A DNA stretch of 64,000 bases. Source: Brevibacterium senegalense (GTDB taxonomy: Bacteria; Actinomycetota; Actinomycetes; Actinomycetales; Brevibacteriaceae). Positions 34,845 to 44,316 of the stretch are shown piece after piece; positions within the stretch are counted from its first letter, which is position 1, and each line of letters begins with the position of its first letter. The stretch spans positions 159,102 to 223,101 of the forward strand of contig NZ_HE978600.1 of NCBI RefSeq assembly GCF_000285835.1. The letters run 5' to 3'. The position numbers and the translations under genes are program-made. Under the pieces are notes generated by a model, which did no database searches, was not told the origin of the DNA, and saw only the letters and a list, made by a program, of their open reading frames with translations.

Positions 34845-35581
34845 GGGCGGACGTCACGCGCATCCTCGCGCAGACCCGGTTCGAGACGCTCACCGTCCTG
34901 CGCAACGGGGAGCAGCTGCTGCTCGCCCTCATCCTGCCGCTCATCATCCTCGTGGGTCTGGGCAGCACCGACGTGCTCGCGTCGATCGGCGCACTGCCCG
35001 CCGGGGTCTCTCGGATCCAGGTCGCCACGGCCGGAGTCCTGGGGGTCGCGGTCGCGTCGATCGCCTTCACGGGACAGGGCATCCAGACGGCGTTCGACCG
35101 CCGGTACGGCGTGCTGCGGCAGCTCGCCACCACTCCGCTGGGCGCCGGCGGCGTCATCGGCGGCAAGCTGGGCGCGGTGCTGGCCGTCCTCGTCGTCCAG
35201 GTCGCCGTCCTCGGCACGACCGCGATGGTCCTGGGGCTCGACACGACGTCGGTCTCCCCGGTCGGCACGGTGCTCGCCCTCCTGGCCGGGGCTGCCGCGC
35301 TCGTGTCGTGGGGAGTCCTCATGGCGGGCACGCTGCGACCGGAGGCGACGCTCGCCGTTGCGAACCTCCTCTGGGTCCTCATGGCCTCCGTGGGCGGACT
35401 CCTCTTCCCGCGCGACGGCCTGTGGGGCGCTGTGGCGGATCTCACTCCCCCGGGCGCACTGGGCACGGCACTGCGGGCCGCGGTCCTCGACGGCGCGATC
35501 GCGTGGGTGTCGCTGCTGGTCCTGACGGTGTGGACGGTCGTGGGCGCACTGCTGGCCCGCCGCTGGTTCTCCTTCGACTGA
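34841..35581 (+). CDS. ABC-2 type transporter permease
   Basis: 246-residue membrane protein with six predicted helices (for example LLLALILPLIILVGLGS, VLAVLVVQVAVLGTTAMV and LLALLAGAAALVSWGVLMAG). It is the membrane partner of the ATPase encoded just before it, whose stop overlaps its ATG. The family moves drugs, lipids or small molecules out of the cell, and the substrate is not apparent. ctaA follows after 46 bp with its own promoter. Confidence 0.87.
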   Translation: MRADVTRILAQTRFETLTVLRNGEQLLLALILPLIILVGLGSTDVLASIGALPAGVSRIQVATAGVLGVAVASIAFTGQGIQTAFDRRYGVLRQLATTPLGAGGVIGGKLGAVLAVLVVQVAVLGTTAMVLGLDTTSVSPVGTVLALLAGAAALVSWGVLMAGTLRPEATLAVANLLWVLMASVGGLLFPRDGLWGAVADLTPPGALGTALRAAVLDGAIAWVSLLVLTVWTVVGALLARRWFSFD

Positions 35582-35585
35582 CGAC

Positions 35586-35591
35586 TACACT
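35586..35591 (+). promoter_or_regulatory. -10 element of ctaA
   Basis: TACACT lies 36 bp before the GTG start of ctaA. A GTGAGG stretch eight bases before the GTG provides the ribosome-binding site. Confidence 0.4.
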
Positions 35592-35627
35592 GTGGGTGCC
35601 CCGAACCGCCGTGAGTGAGGACGCCCT

Positions 35628-36560
35628 GTGACGACGCGCATCGACAGATCCCTGGCCTGGCTGATGCTGAGCGCGCAGTCGCTCATCATCCTCACCGGCG
35701 CGCTCGTGCGACTGACGGGCTCCGGTCTGGGCTGCCCCACGTGGCCGCGCTGCACGGACGAGTCGATCATCCCCTACGGAGAGCTCACGATGCACTCCGC
35801 GATCGAGTTCGGCAACCGCCTGCTGGGCGTGGGGCTGGGCGTCCTGGGCGTCATCACGATCCTCGTCCTGCTGCGCCGCTTCCGCACCCGCCCCGACCTC
35901 GTCTGGTTCGCCGTCGCGCTCACGGCCGTGGTCCCGGTCCAAGCCGTCCTGGGCGGGATCACGGTCCTCACCGGCCTCAACCCCTGGATCGTCGCGCTCC
36001 ACTTCGTGCCCTCGGCCGCCGCCGTCGTCGTGTCGACCCTGTTCGTGCGCCGCACCTACGACTCGGGGCGGAAGCCCGAGGCCGTCGGCACCCCGCTCAT
36101 GCGCGGGCTCGCCTGGGCGGCCCTGGGGCTCACCGCCATCGTCGTCGTCCTGGGTCTGCTGGTGACCGGTGCCGGCCCCCACGCAGGAGACGAGATGAGC
36201 GCGCGCAACGGCTTCGACACTCTCCTCATGGCCCGCCTGCACGCCGCGCCGGTCTGGCTGCTCGTCGCCGTCACGGTGGGCTCCGCACTCGTCTCCCACA
36301 GCGCAGTGCGCAGAGGAGTGCCGCACGCCCGCCGCCTGCGCCGGGCCTCGCTCGTCTTCACCGCCGCCGTCGCCGCGCAGGGCGCGCTGGGCTACGTCCA
36401 GTACTTCCTGGGCGTCCCGTGGATGCTCGTCGCCGTGCACATCATCGGCGTCTGCGCCGTGCTCATCACCGCCACCTGGCTGCTGGACGCCCACTACGTG
36501 CGCCCGCCGCAGACACCGGTCGCGCAGGAGAGGCAGGCGGCGGCCCGCGCGCCTGCATGA
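35628..36560 (+). CDS. ctaA: haem A synthase (COX15/CtaA)
   Basis: 310-residue membrane protein with eight predicted helices in two four-helix halves. It oxidises the C8 methyl of haem O to make haem A for cytochrome oxidase. ALVRLTGSGLGCPTWPRC holds the conserved cysteine pair near the extracytoplasmic loop. The haem-ligand histidines are in EFGNRLLG-like and HFVPSAAAVV, then RLHAAPVW and VHIIGVCAV segments. The GTG start has a ribosome-binding site. CtaB, its upstream partner in the pathway, is encoded 1.3 kb away on the other strand, with an SfnG-like gene between. Confidence 0.92.
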   Translation: MTTRIDRSLAWLMLSAQSLIILTGALVRLTGSGLGCPTWPRCTDESIIPYGELTMHSAIEFGNRLLGVGLGVLGVITILVLLRRFRTRPDLVWFAVALTAVVPVQAVLGGITVLTGLNPWIVALHFVPSAAAVVVSTLFVRRTYDSGRKPEAVGTPLMRGLAWAALGLTAIVVVLGLLVTGAGPHAGDEMSARNGFDTLLMARLHAAPVWLLVAVTVGSALVSHSAVRRGVPHARRLRRASLVFTAAVAAQGALGYVQYFLGVPWMLVAVHIIGVCAVLITATWLLDAHYVRPPQTPVAQERQAAARAPA

Positions 36561-36576
36561 CGGAGAGTGTCGTCCC

Positions 36577-36594
36577 GTGACGCGCATGTGACGC
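36577..36594 (+). promoter_or_regulatory. GTGACGC direct repeat upstream of sfnG
   Basis: GTGACGC occurs at 36577-36583 and 36588-36594, exactly 11 bp apart and so on one helix face. A further TGACGG lies at 36558 inside the ctaA stop. The same words at the same spacing are found before metY, which suggests a shared sulphur-related regulator. Confidence 0.35.
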
Positions 36595-36666
36595 CTGCGC
36601 GGGCGCCGCCGCCCGGTCCGACCGAAGCTGGAGGGTGATCACCGCACCCCCCTCGGAAGGACGCTC

Positions 36667-37863
36667 ATGAGCACACCCGTCTCACCCCTGGCCGACCTCG
36701 CGACCCCGCTGAAGTTCGCCTACTGGGTCCCCAACGTCTCCGGCGGCCTCGTCATCTCGACCGTCGAGCAGCGCACGGACTGGGGCATCGACTACAACCG
36801 GGCCCTCGCCCGCACCGCGGAGTCGCTGGGCTTCGAGTACGCGCTCACCCAGACCCGCTACCAGGCCAGCTACGGCGCCTCCCAGCAGCACGAGGCGACG
36901 GGCTTCTCCCTCGCCCTGCTCCTGGCCACGGAGCGCCTCAAGGTCATCGCCGCCTTCCATCCGGGCATGTGGCACCCCGGCGTGCTCGCGAAGTTCATCA
37001 ACACCGCGGACCAGCTGTCCGGCGGTCGCGCCGCGGTCAACATCGTCTCCGGCTGGCTCAAGGACGAGTTCACGGGCTTCGGCCTCCCGTGGCTCGAGCA
37101 CGATGAGCGCTACGTCCGCACGGAGGAGTTCATCCGTGCACTGCGCGGTCTGTGGACGGAGGCCGACTACCGGCAGTTCGGCCGTCACTACGCGATCGAC
37201 GGGGTGACCCTGAAGCCCGGTCCCGTCGACGTGCCGCGGCGCGCCCACCCGGACATCTTCTTCGGCGGCAACTCGACGGCCGCGCAGGCGACCGCCGGTC
37301 GCGTCGCGGACTGGTACTTCTCGAACGGTCGCACCCTCGAGGACTACGCGGACAACGTGGCCGGCGTCGCCGCCGCGGCGGTCTCCGGGGACCGCTCAGC
37401 ACCCCGTCCGCCGCGCTTCGGCATCAACGGGTTCGTCATCGCCCGCGAGTCGACGGAGGAGGCGCACGCGCAGCTGCGTGACATCGTGGAGAACGCCCAC
37501 CGTCCGGCCGTCGAGGGCTTCCGCAGCTCCGTCCAGCAGGCCGGATCGTCGACCGGCGATGGCAAGGGCATGTGGGCGGACTCCTCGTTCGAGGACCTCG
37601 TCCAGTACAACGACGGGTTCAAGACCGGCCTCATCGGCACGGACGATGAGATCGCCCACCGGATCATCGAGTTCAAGAAGCAGGGCGTCAACCTGATGCT
37701 GACGGCCTACCTGCACTTCCAGGAGGAGCTCACGCACTTCGGCGAGGAGATCATCCCTCGCGTGCGCGAGCTCGAGGCCGCACTGGCTCTGGACAACGGC
37801 GTGGAGTTCCGCGCGGACGAGGCGGCGGAGTCGACCACCGCCCCGGTTACAGCCAGGGGTTGA
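36667..37863 (+). CDS. sfnG: dimethylsulfone monooxygenase-like flavin enzyme (SfnG type)
   Basis: 398-residue luciferase-like (LLM) FMNH2-dependent monooxygenase. The N-terminus FAYWVPNVSGGLVISTVEQR, followed by DYNRALARTAESLGFEYALTQ, is the hallmark of SfnG, which cleaves dimethylsulfone to methanesulfinate for sulphur supply. RAAVNIVSGW and HDERYVRTEEFIRALRGLW are shared with alkanesulfonate monooxygenases, a possible alternative. GGAAGG lies nine bases before the ATG. No flavin reductase or SsuD-type partner is near. It lies alone between ctaA and ctaB, and its end overlaps ctaB by 17 bp. Confidence 0.8.
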   Translation: MSTPVSPLADLATPLKFAYWVPNVSGGLVISTVEQRTDWGIDYNRALARTAESLGFEYALTQTRYQASYGASQQHEATGFSLALLLATERLKVIAAFHPGMWHPGVLAKFINTADQLSGGRAAVNIVSGWLKDEFTGFGLPWLEHDERYVRTEEFIRALRGLWTEADYRQFGRHYAIDGVTLKPGPVDVPRRAHPDIFFGGNSTAAQATAGRVADWYFSNGRTLEDYADNVAGVAAAAVSGDRSAPRPPRFGINGFVIARESTEEAHAQLRDIVENAHRPAVEGFRSSVQQAGSSTGDGKGMWADSSFEDLVQYNDGFKTGLIGTDDEIAHRIIEFKKQGVNLMLTAYLHFQEELTHFGEEIIPRVRELEAALALDNGVEFRADEAAESTTAPVTARG

Positions 37864-38839
37864 GGAACGGGTCGATCGCGACCGCGAGGAAGAGCACCGA
37901 CAGATAGGTGATCGACCCGTGGAACACGCGCATGGCGCGCAGGCGGGTGCCGGAGAGCCCCGCCTGCGCGCGCCGGATGAAGGCGATGCACTCCCACAGG
38001 AACCAGCCGCCGGCTGCCACGGCCACCGCGATGTAGAGCGGGCCCATCGGGGCGACGGGGATGAGTGCCAGCGACGCCCCGATCATCGCGATCGTGTACC
38101 AGATCATCTGACGGGCGACGTTCGTGGGCGGCACCTTGTTGGGCAGCATCGGCACGCCGGCGGCTTCGTAGTCCGCCTTGTACTTGATGGCCAGCGGCCA
38201 GTAGTGCGGGGGCGTCCAGAAGAAGACGACGAGGAACAGCAGCAGCGGCTCCCAGCTGAGGGAGCCCGTCACGGCCGACCAGCCGATGAGGACCGGCATG
38301 CAGCCGGCGGCGCCGCCCCACACGATGTTCTGCGTGGTGCGGCGCTTGAGCACGAGGGTGTAGAAGACCGCGTACAGGAGGATCGCGACGGCAGTGAGGC
38401 CGGCGGCGACCCAGTTCGTGAAGCCGCCCAGCCAGAAGATCGAGCCGAAGCCCAGCGCGAAGGCGAAGATCGTCGCGGCGCGCGGGGTGATCTCGCCCGT
38501 CACCAGCGGGCGGTTCTCCGTCCGCTGCATCTTCGCGTCGATGTCGCGGTCCGCGATGCAGTTGAAGACGGACGCGGACGCGGCGGCGGCGGCACCGCCG
38601 ATGAGCGTCGCGACGACCAGCCACAGGTTCGGCAGCCCGCGAGCGGCCAGGAACATGACCGGTGCGGTCGTCACGAGCAGCAGCTCGATGACGCGCGGCT
38701 TCGTGAGGGCGATGTAGGCGAGGATCGTGCCCGTGAGGGTGCCCCGTCCGCGTGCGCCCAGGCGCCGTTCGTCGAGGGTCCGCTGCAGCGGCTTCTCGTC
38801 TGCAGAGGGGTGATGTGCGGACTGCGGGGGGAGAGACAC
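37847..38839 (-). CDS. ctaB: protoheme IX farnesyltransferase (haem O synthase)
   Basis: 330-residue UbiA-family prenyltransferase with nine hydrophobic segments. It attaches farnesyl to haem B to form haem O. The first Asp-rich motif is NCIADRDIDAKMQRTENRPL, the second is YKADYEAAGVPMLP, and TPPHYWPLAIK is typical of CtaB. The start is a GTG at 38839; no strong ribosome-binding site is close. TAGAAT (38884-38879, minus strand) is the likely -10. It is divergent from tkt, the common arrangement in actinobacteria. Confidence 0.93.
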   Translation of the reverse strand: MSLPPQSAHHPSADEKPLQRTLDERRLGARGRGTLTGTILAYIALTKPRVIELLLVTTAPVMFLAARGLPNLWLVVATLIGGAAAAASASVFNCIADRDIDAKMQRTENRPLVTGEITPRAATIFAFALGFGSIFWLGGFTNWVAAGLTAVAILLYAVFYTLVLKRRTTQNIVWGGAAGCMPVLIGWSAVTGSLSWEPLLLFLVVFFWTPPHYWPLAIKYKADYEAAGVPMLPNKVPPTNVARQMIWYTIAMIGASLALIPVAPMGPLYIAVAVAAGGWFLWECIAFIRRAQAGLSGTRLRAMRVFHGSITYLSVLFLAVAIDPFLNPWL

Positions 38840-38878
38840 GGTGTCGGCTGCGCCTTCCTGGTCGGGATCGTCCCCGTG

Positions 38879-38942
38879 ATTCTATCCCCCGTAGAAGAGT
38901 TGTGCATGCAGGGCCGTGTCACACCGCGCGTCCCGGTAGAGT
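38879..38942. promoter_or_regulatory. divergent promoter region of ctaB and tkt
   Basis: TAGAAT on the minus strand (38884-38879) serves ctaB, and TAGAGT on the plus strand (38937-38942) serves tkt-tal-pgi. The rest of the 169-bp gap holds a GC-rich tkt leader with a small CCCGCC/GGCGGG hairpin and an AAGGA site ahead of the ATG. Confidence 0.5.
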
Positions 38943-39008
38943 GGCAGTCGTCAGTGCCCGCCCCGCGACGGCGGGCAAGCCCTCGTCCCGAAGGATCGAA
39001 CCGCGCGC

Positions 39009-41102
39009 ATGACCAGCACGAGCACCCTCTCTTGGTCCTCCCTCGACAGCCGGGCTGTCGACACCGCACGACTCCTGGCCGCGGACGCGGTCGAGAAGAC
39101 GGGCAACGGCCACCCCGGCACCGCCATGAGCCTGGCGCCGGCCGCGTACTACCTCTACCAGCACGGTCTCGTCCACGATCCCGCCGACACGACGTGGATC
39201 GGCCGCGACCGCTTCGTGCTGTCGGCCGGTCACTCGAGCCTGACCCAGTACGTCCAGCTCTACCTGTCCGGCACCGGGCTGGAGCTCGAGGACCTCCAGG
39301 CGCTGCGCACGTGGGGCTCGCTGACCCCGGGCCACCCGGAGGTGGGCCACACCGACGGCGTCGAGATCACGACCGGTCCGCTGGGATCCGGCCTGGCCTC
39401 GGCGGTGGGCATGGCGATGGCGCAGCGCCGCGAGCGCGGCCTCTTCGATCCCGAGGCCCCGGCCGGGGAGTCCGTCTTCGACCACCGCGTCGTCGTCATC
39501 GCCGGGGACGGCGACCTGCAGGAGGGCGTGTCCGGCGAGGCCTCCTCGCTGGCCGGCACGCAGCAGCTGGGGACCCTGACGGTCATCTGGGACGACAATC
39601 GGATCTCGATCGAGGACGACACCTCGATCGCGTTCACGGAGGACGTCGAGGCCCGGTACGCGGCGTACGGCTGGCACGTCCAGCACGTCGACTTCACCAA
39701 CGGCGGCGCGGAGTACCACGAGGACGTCCCGGCGCTCGACGCGGCGTTCCGCGCGGCGCAAGAGGATCCGCGCCCCTCGTTCATCCGCCTGTCGACGATC
39801 ATCGGATGGCCTGCGCCCCACGCCCAGAACACGGGCGGGGCCCACGGTGCGGCGCTGGGTGCGGACGAGATCGCCGCGACGAAGGAGATCCTGGGCTTCG
39901 ACCCCGCGCAGTCCTTCGTCGTCGAGGACGAGGTCCTCGCCCACACTCGGCAGGTGCGCGAGCGCGGTGCGGCGGCGCACGCCCGCTGGCAGGAGCGCTT
40001 CGAGGCGTGGCGGACGGCGAACCCGCAGCGGGCGGAGCTGTTCGACCGGCTGCAGGCGGGCCGGCTGCCGGACGGCCTCGCGGATGCGCTGCCCGCCTTC
40101 GAGGCGGGCGCGTCGCTGGCAACCCGCGCGGCCTCGGGCACGGTGCTCAACGCGCTGGCGCCGCTCATGCCGGAGCTGTGGGGCGGATCCTCCGACCTCG
40201 CGGGCTCCAACAACACCCTCCTCAAGGGCGAGCCGTCCTTCCTGCCGGTCGAGCGGTCGTCCGCGATGTTCCAGGGCGAGCCGTACGGCCGCAACCTCCA
40301 CTTCGGCATCCGCGAGTTCGCCGCGGGCCTCGTGAGCAACGGCATCGCGCTGCACGGTCCCACCCGCCCGTACAACGGGACGTTCCTCGTCTTCAGCGAC
40401 TACCAGCGCCCGGCCGTGCGCCTGGCCGCACTCCAGCAGCTGCCCACGGTGTTCGTGTGGACGCACGACTCGATCGGCGTGGGCGAGGACGGACCCACCC
40501 ACCAGCCCGTCGAGCACCTGAGCGCGCTGCGCGCGATCCCCGGCCTCGACGTCGTGCGGCCCGCGGACGCGACGGAGACCGCGGTCGCGTGGCTGCGCAT
40601 CCTCGAGCGGTCGGACGGCCCGTCCGGCCTGGTCCTCACCCGTCAGGGCGTCCCGGTCCTCGACCGCGAGGAGCTGGCGCCAGCCCAGGACGCCCGCCGC
40701 GGCGCGTACGTCCTGGCCGACTCGGACGGCGAGCCGGAGGTGCTGCTGCTGGCCTCCGGGTCGGAGGTCCAGCTGGCCCTGGCCGCGCGCACGGAGCTCG
40801 CCGCCCACGGCGTCGCGGCACGCGTGGTGTCCGTGCCCTGCCTCGAGTGGTTCGAGCAGGAGTCCGCGGAGTACCGCGAGTCCGTCCTCCCGCGGTCCGT
40901 CCGCGCCCGCGTGAGTGTCGAGGCCGGCATCGCCCAGAGCTGGCACCGCTACCTGGGCGAGCACGGCCGCGCCGTCTCGCTCGAACACTACGGTGCCTCC
41001 GCCCCCGGCGCCCTGCTCTTCGAGAAGTTCGGCATCACCGCCGAGGCCGTGGTCGCCGCCGCACAGGAGTCGCTCGCAGCCGTCGCAGAGGAGATCCGAT
41101 GA
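39009..41102 (+). CDS. tkt: transketolase
   Basis: 697-residue thiamine diphosphate enzyme of the non-oxidative pentose phosphate pathway. It shows GNGHPGTAMSLAPAAYYLYQ at the N-terminus, the ThDP motif GDGDLQEGVSGEASSLAGTQQLG followed by IWDDNRISIEDDT, and in the pyrimidine domain REFAAGLVSNGIALHG and HDSIGVGEDGPTHQPVEH. It is first in tkt-tal-pgi, and each following gene is coupled by an ATGA overlap. The ATG at 39009 gives the usual family length. Confidence 0.95.
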   Translation: MTSTSTLSWSSLDSRAVDTARLLAADAVEKTGNGHPGTAMSLAPAAYYLYQHGLVHDPADTTWIGRDRFVLSAGHSSLTQYVQLYLSGTGLELEDLQALRTWGSLTPGHPEVGHTDGVEITTGPLGSGLASAVGMAMAQRRERGLFDPEAPAGESVFDHRVVVIAGDGDLQEGVSGEASSLAGTQQLGTLTVIWDDNRISIEDDTSIAFTEDVEARYAAYGWHVQHVDFTNGGAEYHEDVPALDAAFRAAQEDPRPSFIRLSTIIGWPAPHAQNTGGAHGAALGADEIAATKEILGFDPAQSFVVEDEVLAHTRQVRERGAAAHARWQERFEAWRTANPQRAELFDRLQAGRLPDGLADALPAFEAGASLATRAASGTVLNALAPLMPELWGGSSDLAGSNNTLLKGEPSFLPVERSSAMFQGEPYGRNLHFGIREFAAGLVSNGIALHGPTRPYNGTFLVFSDYQRPAVRLAALQQLPTVFVWTHDSIGVGEDGPTHQPVEHLSALRAIPGLDVVRPADATETAVAWLRILERSDGPSGLVLTRQGVPVLDREELAPAQDARRGAYVLADSDGEPEVLLLASGSEVQLALAARTELAAHGVAARVVSVPCLEWFEQESAEYRESVLPRSVRARVSVEAGIAQSWHRYLGEHGRAVSLEHYGASAPGALLFEKFGITAEAVVAAAQESLAAVAEEIR

Positions 41103-42277
41103 CCGTCCCCCCGACCCCCTCCGAGTCGACCGCGACCGCACAGAACGGTCCCTTGGCCCGCCTGTCCGAGGCCGGTGTGTCCGTGTGGCTCGACGATCTG
41201 TCGCGCACCCGGCTGGAGTCCGGCTCGCTCGCAGAGCTCGTCGCCACCCGCTCCGTCGTGGGCGTCACGACGAACCCGACGATCTTCGCCCAGGCGATCG
41301 CCTCCGATGACGCGTACACCGCGCAGCTGACGGAGCTGGCGGCGTCCGGTGCGGATGCGGAGACCGCGATCGACGCGCTCACGGTCGACGACGTGCGCGC
41401 CGCATGCGATCTGCTCCTGCCCGTGTGGGAGCGGACGGACGGCGCGGACGGTCGCGTCTCGCTCGAGGTCTCCCCCGCCCTGGCGCACGACGGCGACGCG
41501 ACGATCGAGGCGGCCACGCGCCTGGCGCACGCGGTCGATCGCCCCAACGTGCTCATCAAGATCCCCGCGACGGAGGAGGGCGTCTTCGCGATCCCCCGCG
41601 TGCTGGAGCGCGGGATCAGCGTGAACGTCACCCTCATCTTCAGCCTCAGCCAGTACCGGGGCGTCGTCGAGGGATACCTGAGCGGCCTCGAGCGCGCGCG
41701 GGAGGCGGGCGTCGACCTCTCGACCCTCCACTCCGTCGCCTCGGTCTTCGTCTCGCGCATCGACACGGAGATCGACGCCCGGCTGGACGCTCTGGGCACG
41801 GACGAGGCCCGTCACCTGCGGGGCGGGGCGGGACTGGCGAACTGCCGCCTGACGCACCGCGTGAAGAAGCAGCTGTTCGACTCCGAGCGCTTCCGGGTCC
41901 TCGAGGCCGTGGGCGCCCGCCGCCAGAGGCTGCTGTGGGCGTCGACCGGCACGAAGGACCCCGCGTACCCGGACACCCTCTACGTGAGCGAACTCGTCAC
42001 CCCGGACACGGTCAACACGATGCCGGAGAAGACGCTCGAGGCCTTCGCGGACCACGGCGAGGTGGGACCGGACACGATGGTCGACTGCTACGACGCCGCG
42101 GACCGGCACTTCGACGCCCTCGCGCGGCTGGGGGTCGACTACGCGGACGTCATGGACACGCTGCAGCGGGAGGGGCTCGAGAAGTTCTCCGCCAGCTGGG
42201 ACGAGCTGGTCGCGGAGGTGACGGCCCGCCTCGCCCGGGCGCGGGGCGAGCAGGAGGCACAGGGAGGTCGCACATGA
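41099..42277 (+). CDS. tal: transaldolase
   Basis: 392-residue class I aldolase. Schiff-base Lys154 is in VLIKIPATEEG; SVVGVTTNPTIFAQAI and NVTLIFSLSQYRGVVEG are typical of the actinobacterial transaldolase form, which is longer than the E. coli type. The ATG overlaps the tkt stop, and the stop overlaps the pgi ATG. The frame is open far upstream through tkt, but that is only read-through. Confidence 0.94.
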   Translation: MTVPPTPSESTATAQNGPLARLSEAGVSVWLDDLSRTRLESGSLAELVATRSVVGVTTNPTIFAQAIASDDAYTAQLTELAASGADAETAIDALTVDDVRAACDLLLPVWERTDGADGRVSLEVSPALAHDGDATIEAATRLAHAVDRPNVLIKIPATEEGVFAIPRVLERGISVNVTLIFSLSQYRGVVEGYLSGLERAREAGVDLSTLHSVASVFVSRIDTEIDARLDALGTDEARHLRGGAGLANCRLTHRVKKQLFDSERFRVLEAVGARRQRLLWASTGTKDPAYPDTLYVSELVTPDTVNTMPEKTLEAFADHGEVGPDTMVDCYDAADRHFDALARLGVDYADVMDTLQREGLEKFSASWDELVAEVTARLARARGEQEAQGGRT

Positions 42278-44304
42278 CGGTCGAGATCGGTTTCCCGGAA
42301 CCGGCGGAGACGACCACCCGGCTCCAGCAGATGGCGGATGCGGCCCTCGCGTCGCGGATCGCCCAGCGCGATGCGACGCTCTGGGGCGAGGACGCGCAGG
42401 AGACCGCGGCGACGCGTCTGGGCTGGACGGATCTGCACACGCGCGCGGCCGGCCTCATCGAGCAGGTCGAGGCGCTGCGCGCGGAGTTCGAGGCTGAGGG
42501 CGTCGATCGGTTCGTCCTCGCGGGGATGGGCGGGTCGTCGCTGGGTGCGGGTGTCATCGCGTCCGCGCACGGCGCGCCCCTCACCATCGTCGACACGACG
42601 GACCCGCACGACATCGCCGCCCTGTGCGAGAGCGACGATCTCGAGCGGTCCGCACTCGTCGTCGCGACGAAGTCGGGGACCACGATCGAGACGATCTCGG
42701 CGGCCTCGGCGTTCGCACAGGCGCTGCTGGCGCGGGACATCGATCCGCGGAGCCGTCTCGTCGCGGTGACGGATCCCGGCACGACGCTCGCGGAACAGGC
42801 CGTCGAGGAGCGCTGGCGGCGGGTGTTCCTCGCCGACCCCAGCGTGGGCGGTCGGTTCAGCGCGCTGTCCGCGTTCGGGCTCGTCCCCGCCGGGCTGGCG
42901 GGGGCGGACGTCCAGCGGGTCGTCGACGAGGCCGCGGACGTCGCGGCCACCGTGCGCGCGGACGACACGGGCAATCCCGCCCTGCAGCTGGGCGCCCTGC
43001 TCGTCGCCGCGCACGCGCGCGATGTCCGGACGCTCGCGCTGGCGGCGACGGATCCCGTGCTCGTGACGCTGCCCGCGTGGCTCGAGCAGCTCATCGCCGA
43101 GTCGACGGGCAAGGCCGGTCTGGGCTTCCTGCCCGTCACGTGCGAGGGCATCGACGTGCACGGCTTCCGCGACGCTCATGCCGCGACCGCACTGGTCTTC
43201 GCGGGGCCGGCGCAGGGCGATCATCAGCCCATCTCCGGCATCGCGGTGTCCGTCGAGGCGCCGTTGGGCGCCCAGCTCCTCATCTGGGAGACCGCCGTCG
43301 CGCTCGTGTGCGCGGAGATCGGTGTGAATCCCTTCGACCAGCCCGATGTGGAGTCCGCGAAGGAGCGCACCCGTGCGCTGCTCGAGCCGGACGCGGACGG
43401 GGAGGACCCCGGCACTGCGACTGCGACCGACGCGCTCGTCCGCATCGAGGACGGCCCGCTCACGGCGGAGGTGAGCGACGGATCCGAGGACACGACGATC
43501 GCCCAGGTGCTCGCCGCGCTGCTCCCCGATCCTCAGGACGAGGACCGGTACCTGGCGGTCCAGGCGTTCCTCAGTCCGGAGCACGACGGCGACGTCGCGC
43601 GACTGCGCGAGCTCCTGGCCCGGAAGTCCGGCGGCACGGTCGCGTTCGGGTGGGGACCGCAGTACCTGCACTCGACCGGACAGTTCCACAAGGGCGGGCG
43701 TCCGACCGGCGCCTTCCTCTACCTCACGGGCGATCCGGACGCCGCGCCGGCGCTCGGGATCCCGCAGGCGGGCTTCTCGTTCGGGCGGCTGCAGGTGGCG
43801 CAGGCCCAGGGCGACGCCGCCGTGCTGCGGGAGCTGGGACGCCCGGTCGTCACGGTCGCACTGGCGGACCGCAGTGCCGGGATCGGACGTCTGCTCGAGA
43901 TCGTCGATGCCCTGCCGGACGCGCCGTCGCGCCGACCGGACGAGGCACCGGCCGCCGACGAGACCGAGCCCGCCGACGAGGGGGAGCCCGCCGACGACGT
44001 CGAGCCCGGTACAGAGGTCGAGACGGATGGCGAGGCCGAGGCGGAGCCCACTGCCGAGTCCGCGGCTGTTGAGTCTGTCGGTTCTGCGAGTGCCGGTGCT
44101 GCGTCTGCCGAGGCCGATGCCACCGACGCTGAGGACGCCGTGACGGGAACGCCCGTGGCCGACGATGCGGCGAGCGATGTCCCGGAGGCCCGGGTCGCCG
44201 CGCCGGATGGACCGGATGCCGGCTCTGCGGATGGAGCTGTGGCCGAGGCCGCCGAGCCGGACGCAGGCGGACCGGTGGCCGACGCCGACGACCGGAAGGT
44301 CTGA
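42274..44304 (+). CDS. pgi: glucose-6-phosphate isomerase with long acidic C-terminal tail
   Basis: 676-residue sugar-phosphate isomerase; the catalytic part occupies about residues 1-545, the size of actinobacterial Pgi. Sugar-binding blocks are FVLAGMGGSSLGAGVI, VVATKSGTTIETISA and FQYLHSTGQF-like WGPQYLHSTGQFHKGG. After residue ~548 the chain continues for about 130 residues of Asp/Glu/Ala/Pro low-complexity sequence with repeated EPADE-like units, not part of the known enzyme. The tail has the same G/C bias as its surroundings. Normally zwf-opcA-pgl would follow; here two hairpins and secG do. Confidence 0.9.
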   Translation: MTVEIGFPEPAETTTRLQQMADAALASRIAQRDATLWGEDAQETAATRLGWTDLHTRAAGLIEQVEALRAEFEAEGVDRFVLAGMGGSSLGAGVIASAHGAPLTIVDTTDPHDIAALCESDDLERSALVVATKSGTTIETISAASAFAQALLARDIDPRSRLVAVTDPGTTLAEQAVEERWRRVFLADPSVGGRFSALSAFGLVPAGLAGADVQRVVDEAADVAATVRADDTGNPALQLGALLVAAHARDVRTLALAATDPVLVTLPAWLEQLIAESTGKAGLGFLPVTCEGIDVHGFRDAHAATALVFAGPAQGDHQPISGIAVSVEAPLGAQLLIWETAVALVCAEIGVNPFDQPDVESAKERTRALLEPDADGEDPGTATATDALVRIEDGPLTAEVSDGSEDTTIAQVLAALLPDPQDEDRYLAVQAFLSPEHDGDVARLRELLARKSGGTVAFGWGPQYLHSTGQFHKGGRPTGAFLYLTGDPDAAPALGIPQAGFSFGRLQVAQAQGDAAVLRELGRPVVTVALADRSAGIGRLLEIVDALPDAPSRRPDEAPAADETEPADEGEPADDVEPGTEVETDGEAEAEPTAESAAVESVGSASAGAASAEADATDAEDAVTGTPVADDAASDVPEARVAAPDGPDAGSADGAVAEAAEPDAGGPVADADDRKV

Positions 44305-44316
44305 GACCGGCCGTCA

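Noticed and set aside
37919..41098. Very long N-terminal extension of transaldolase
   Set aside because: It is read-through of an open frame antisense to ctaB and within tkt, typical of high-GC DNA; the real start overlaps the tkt stop.
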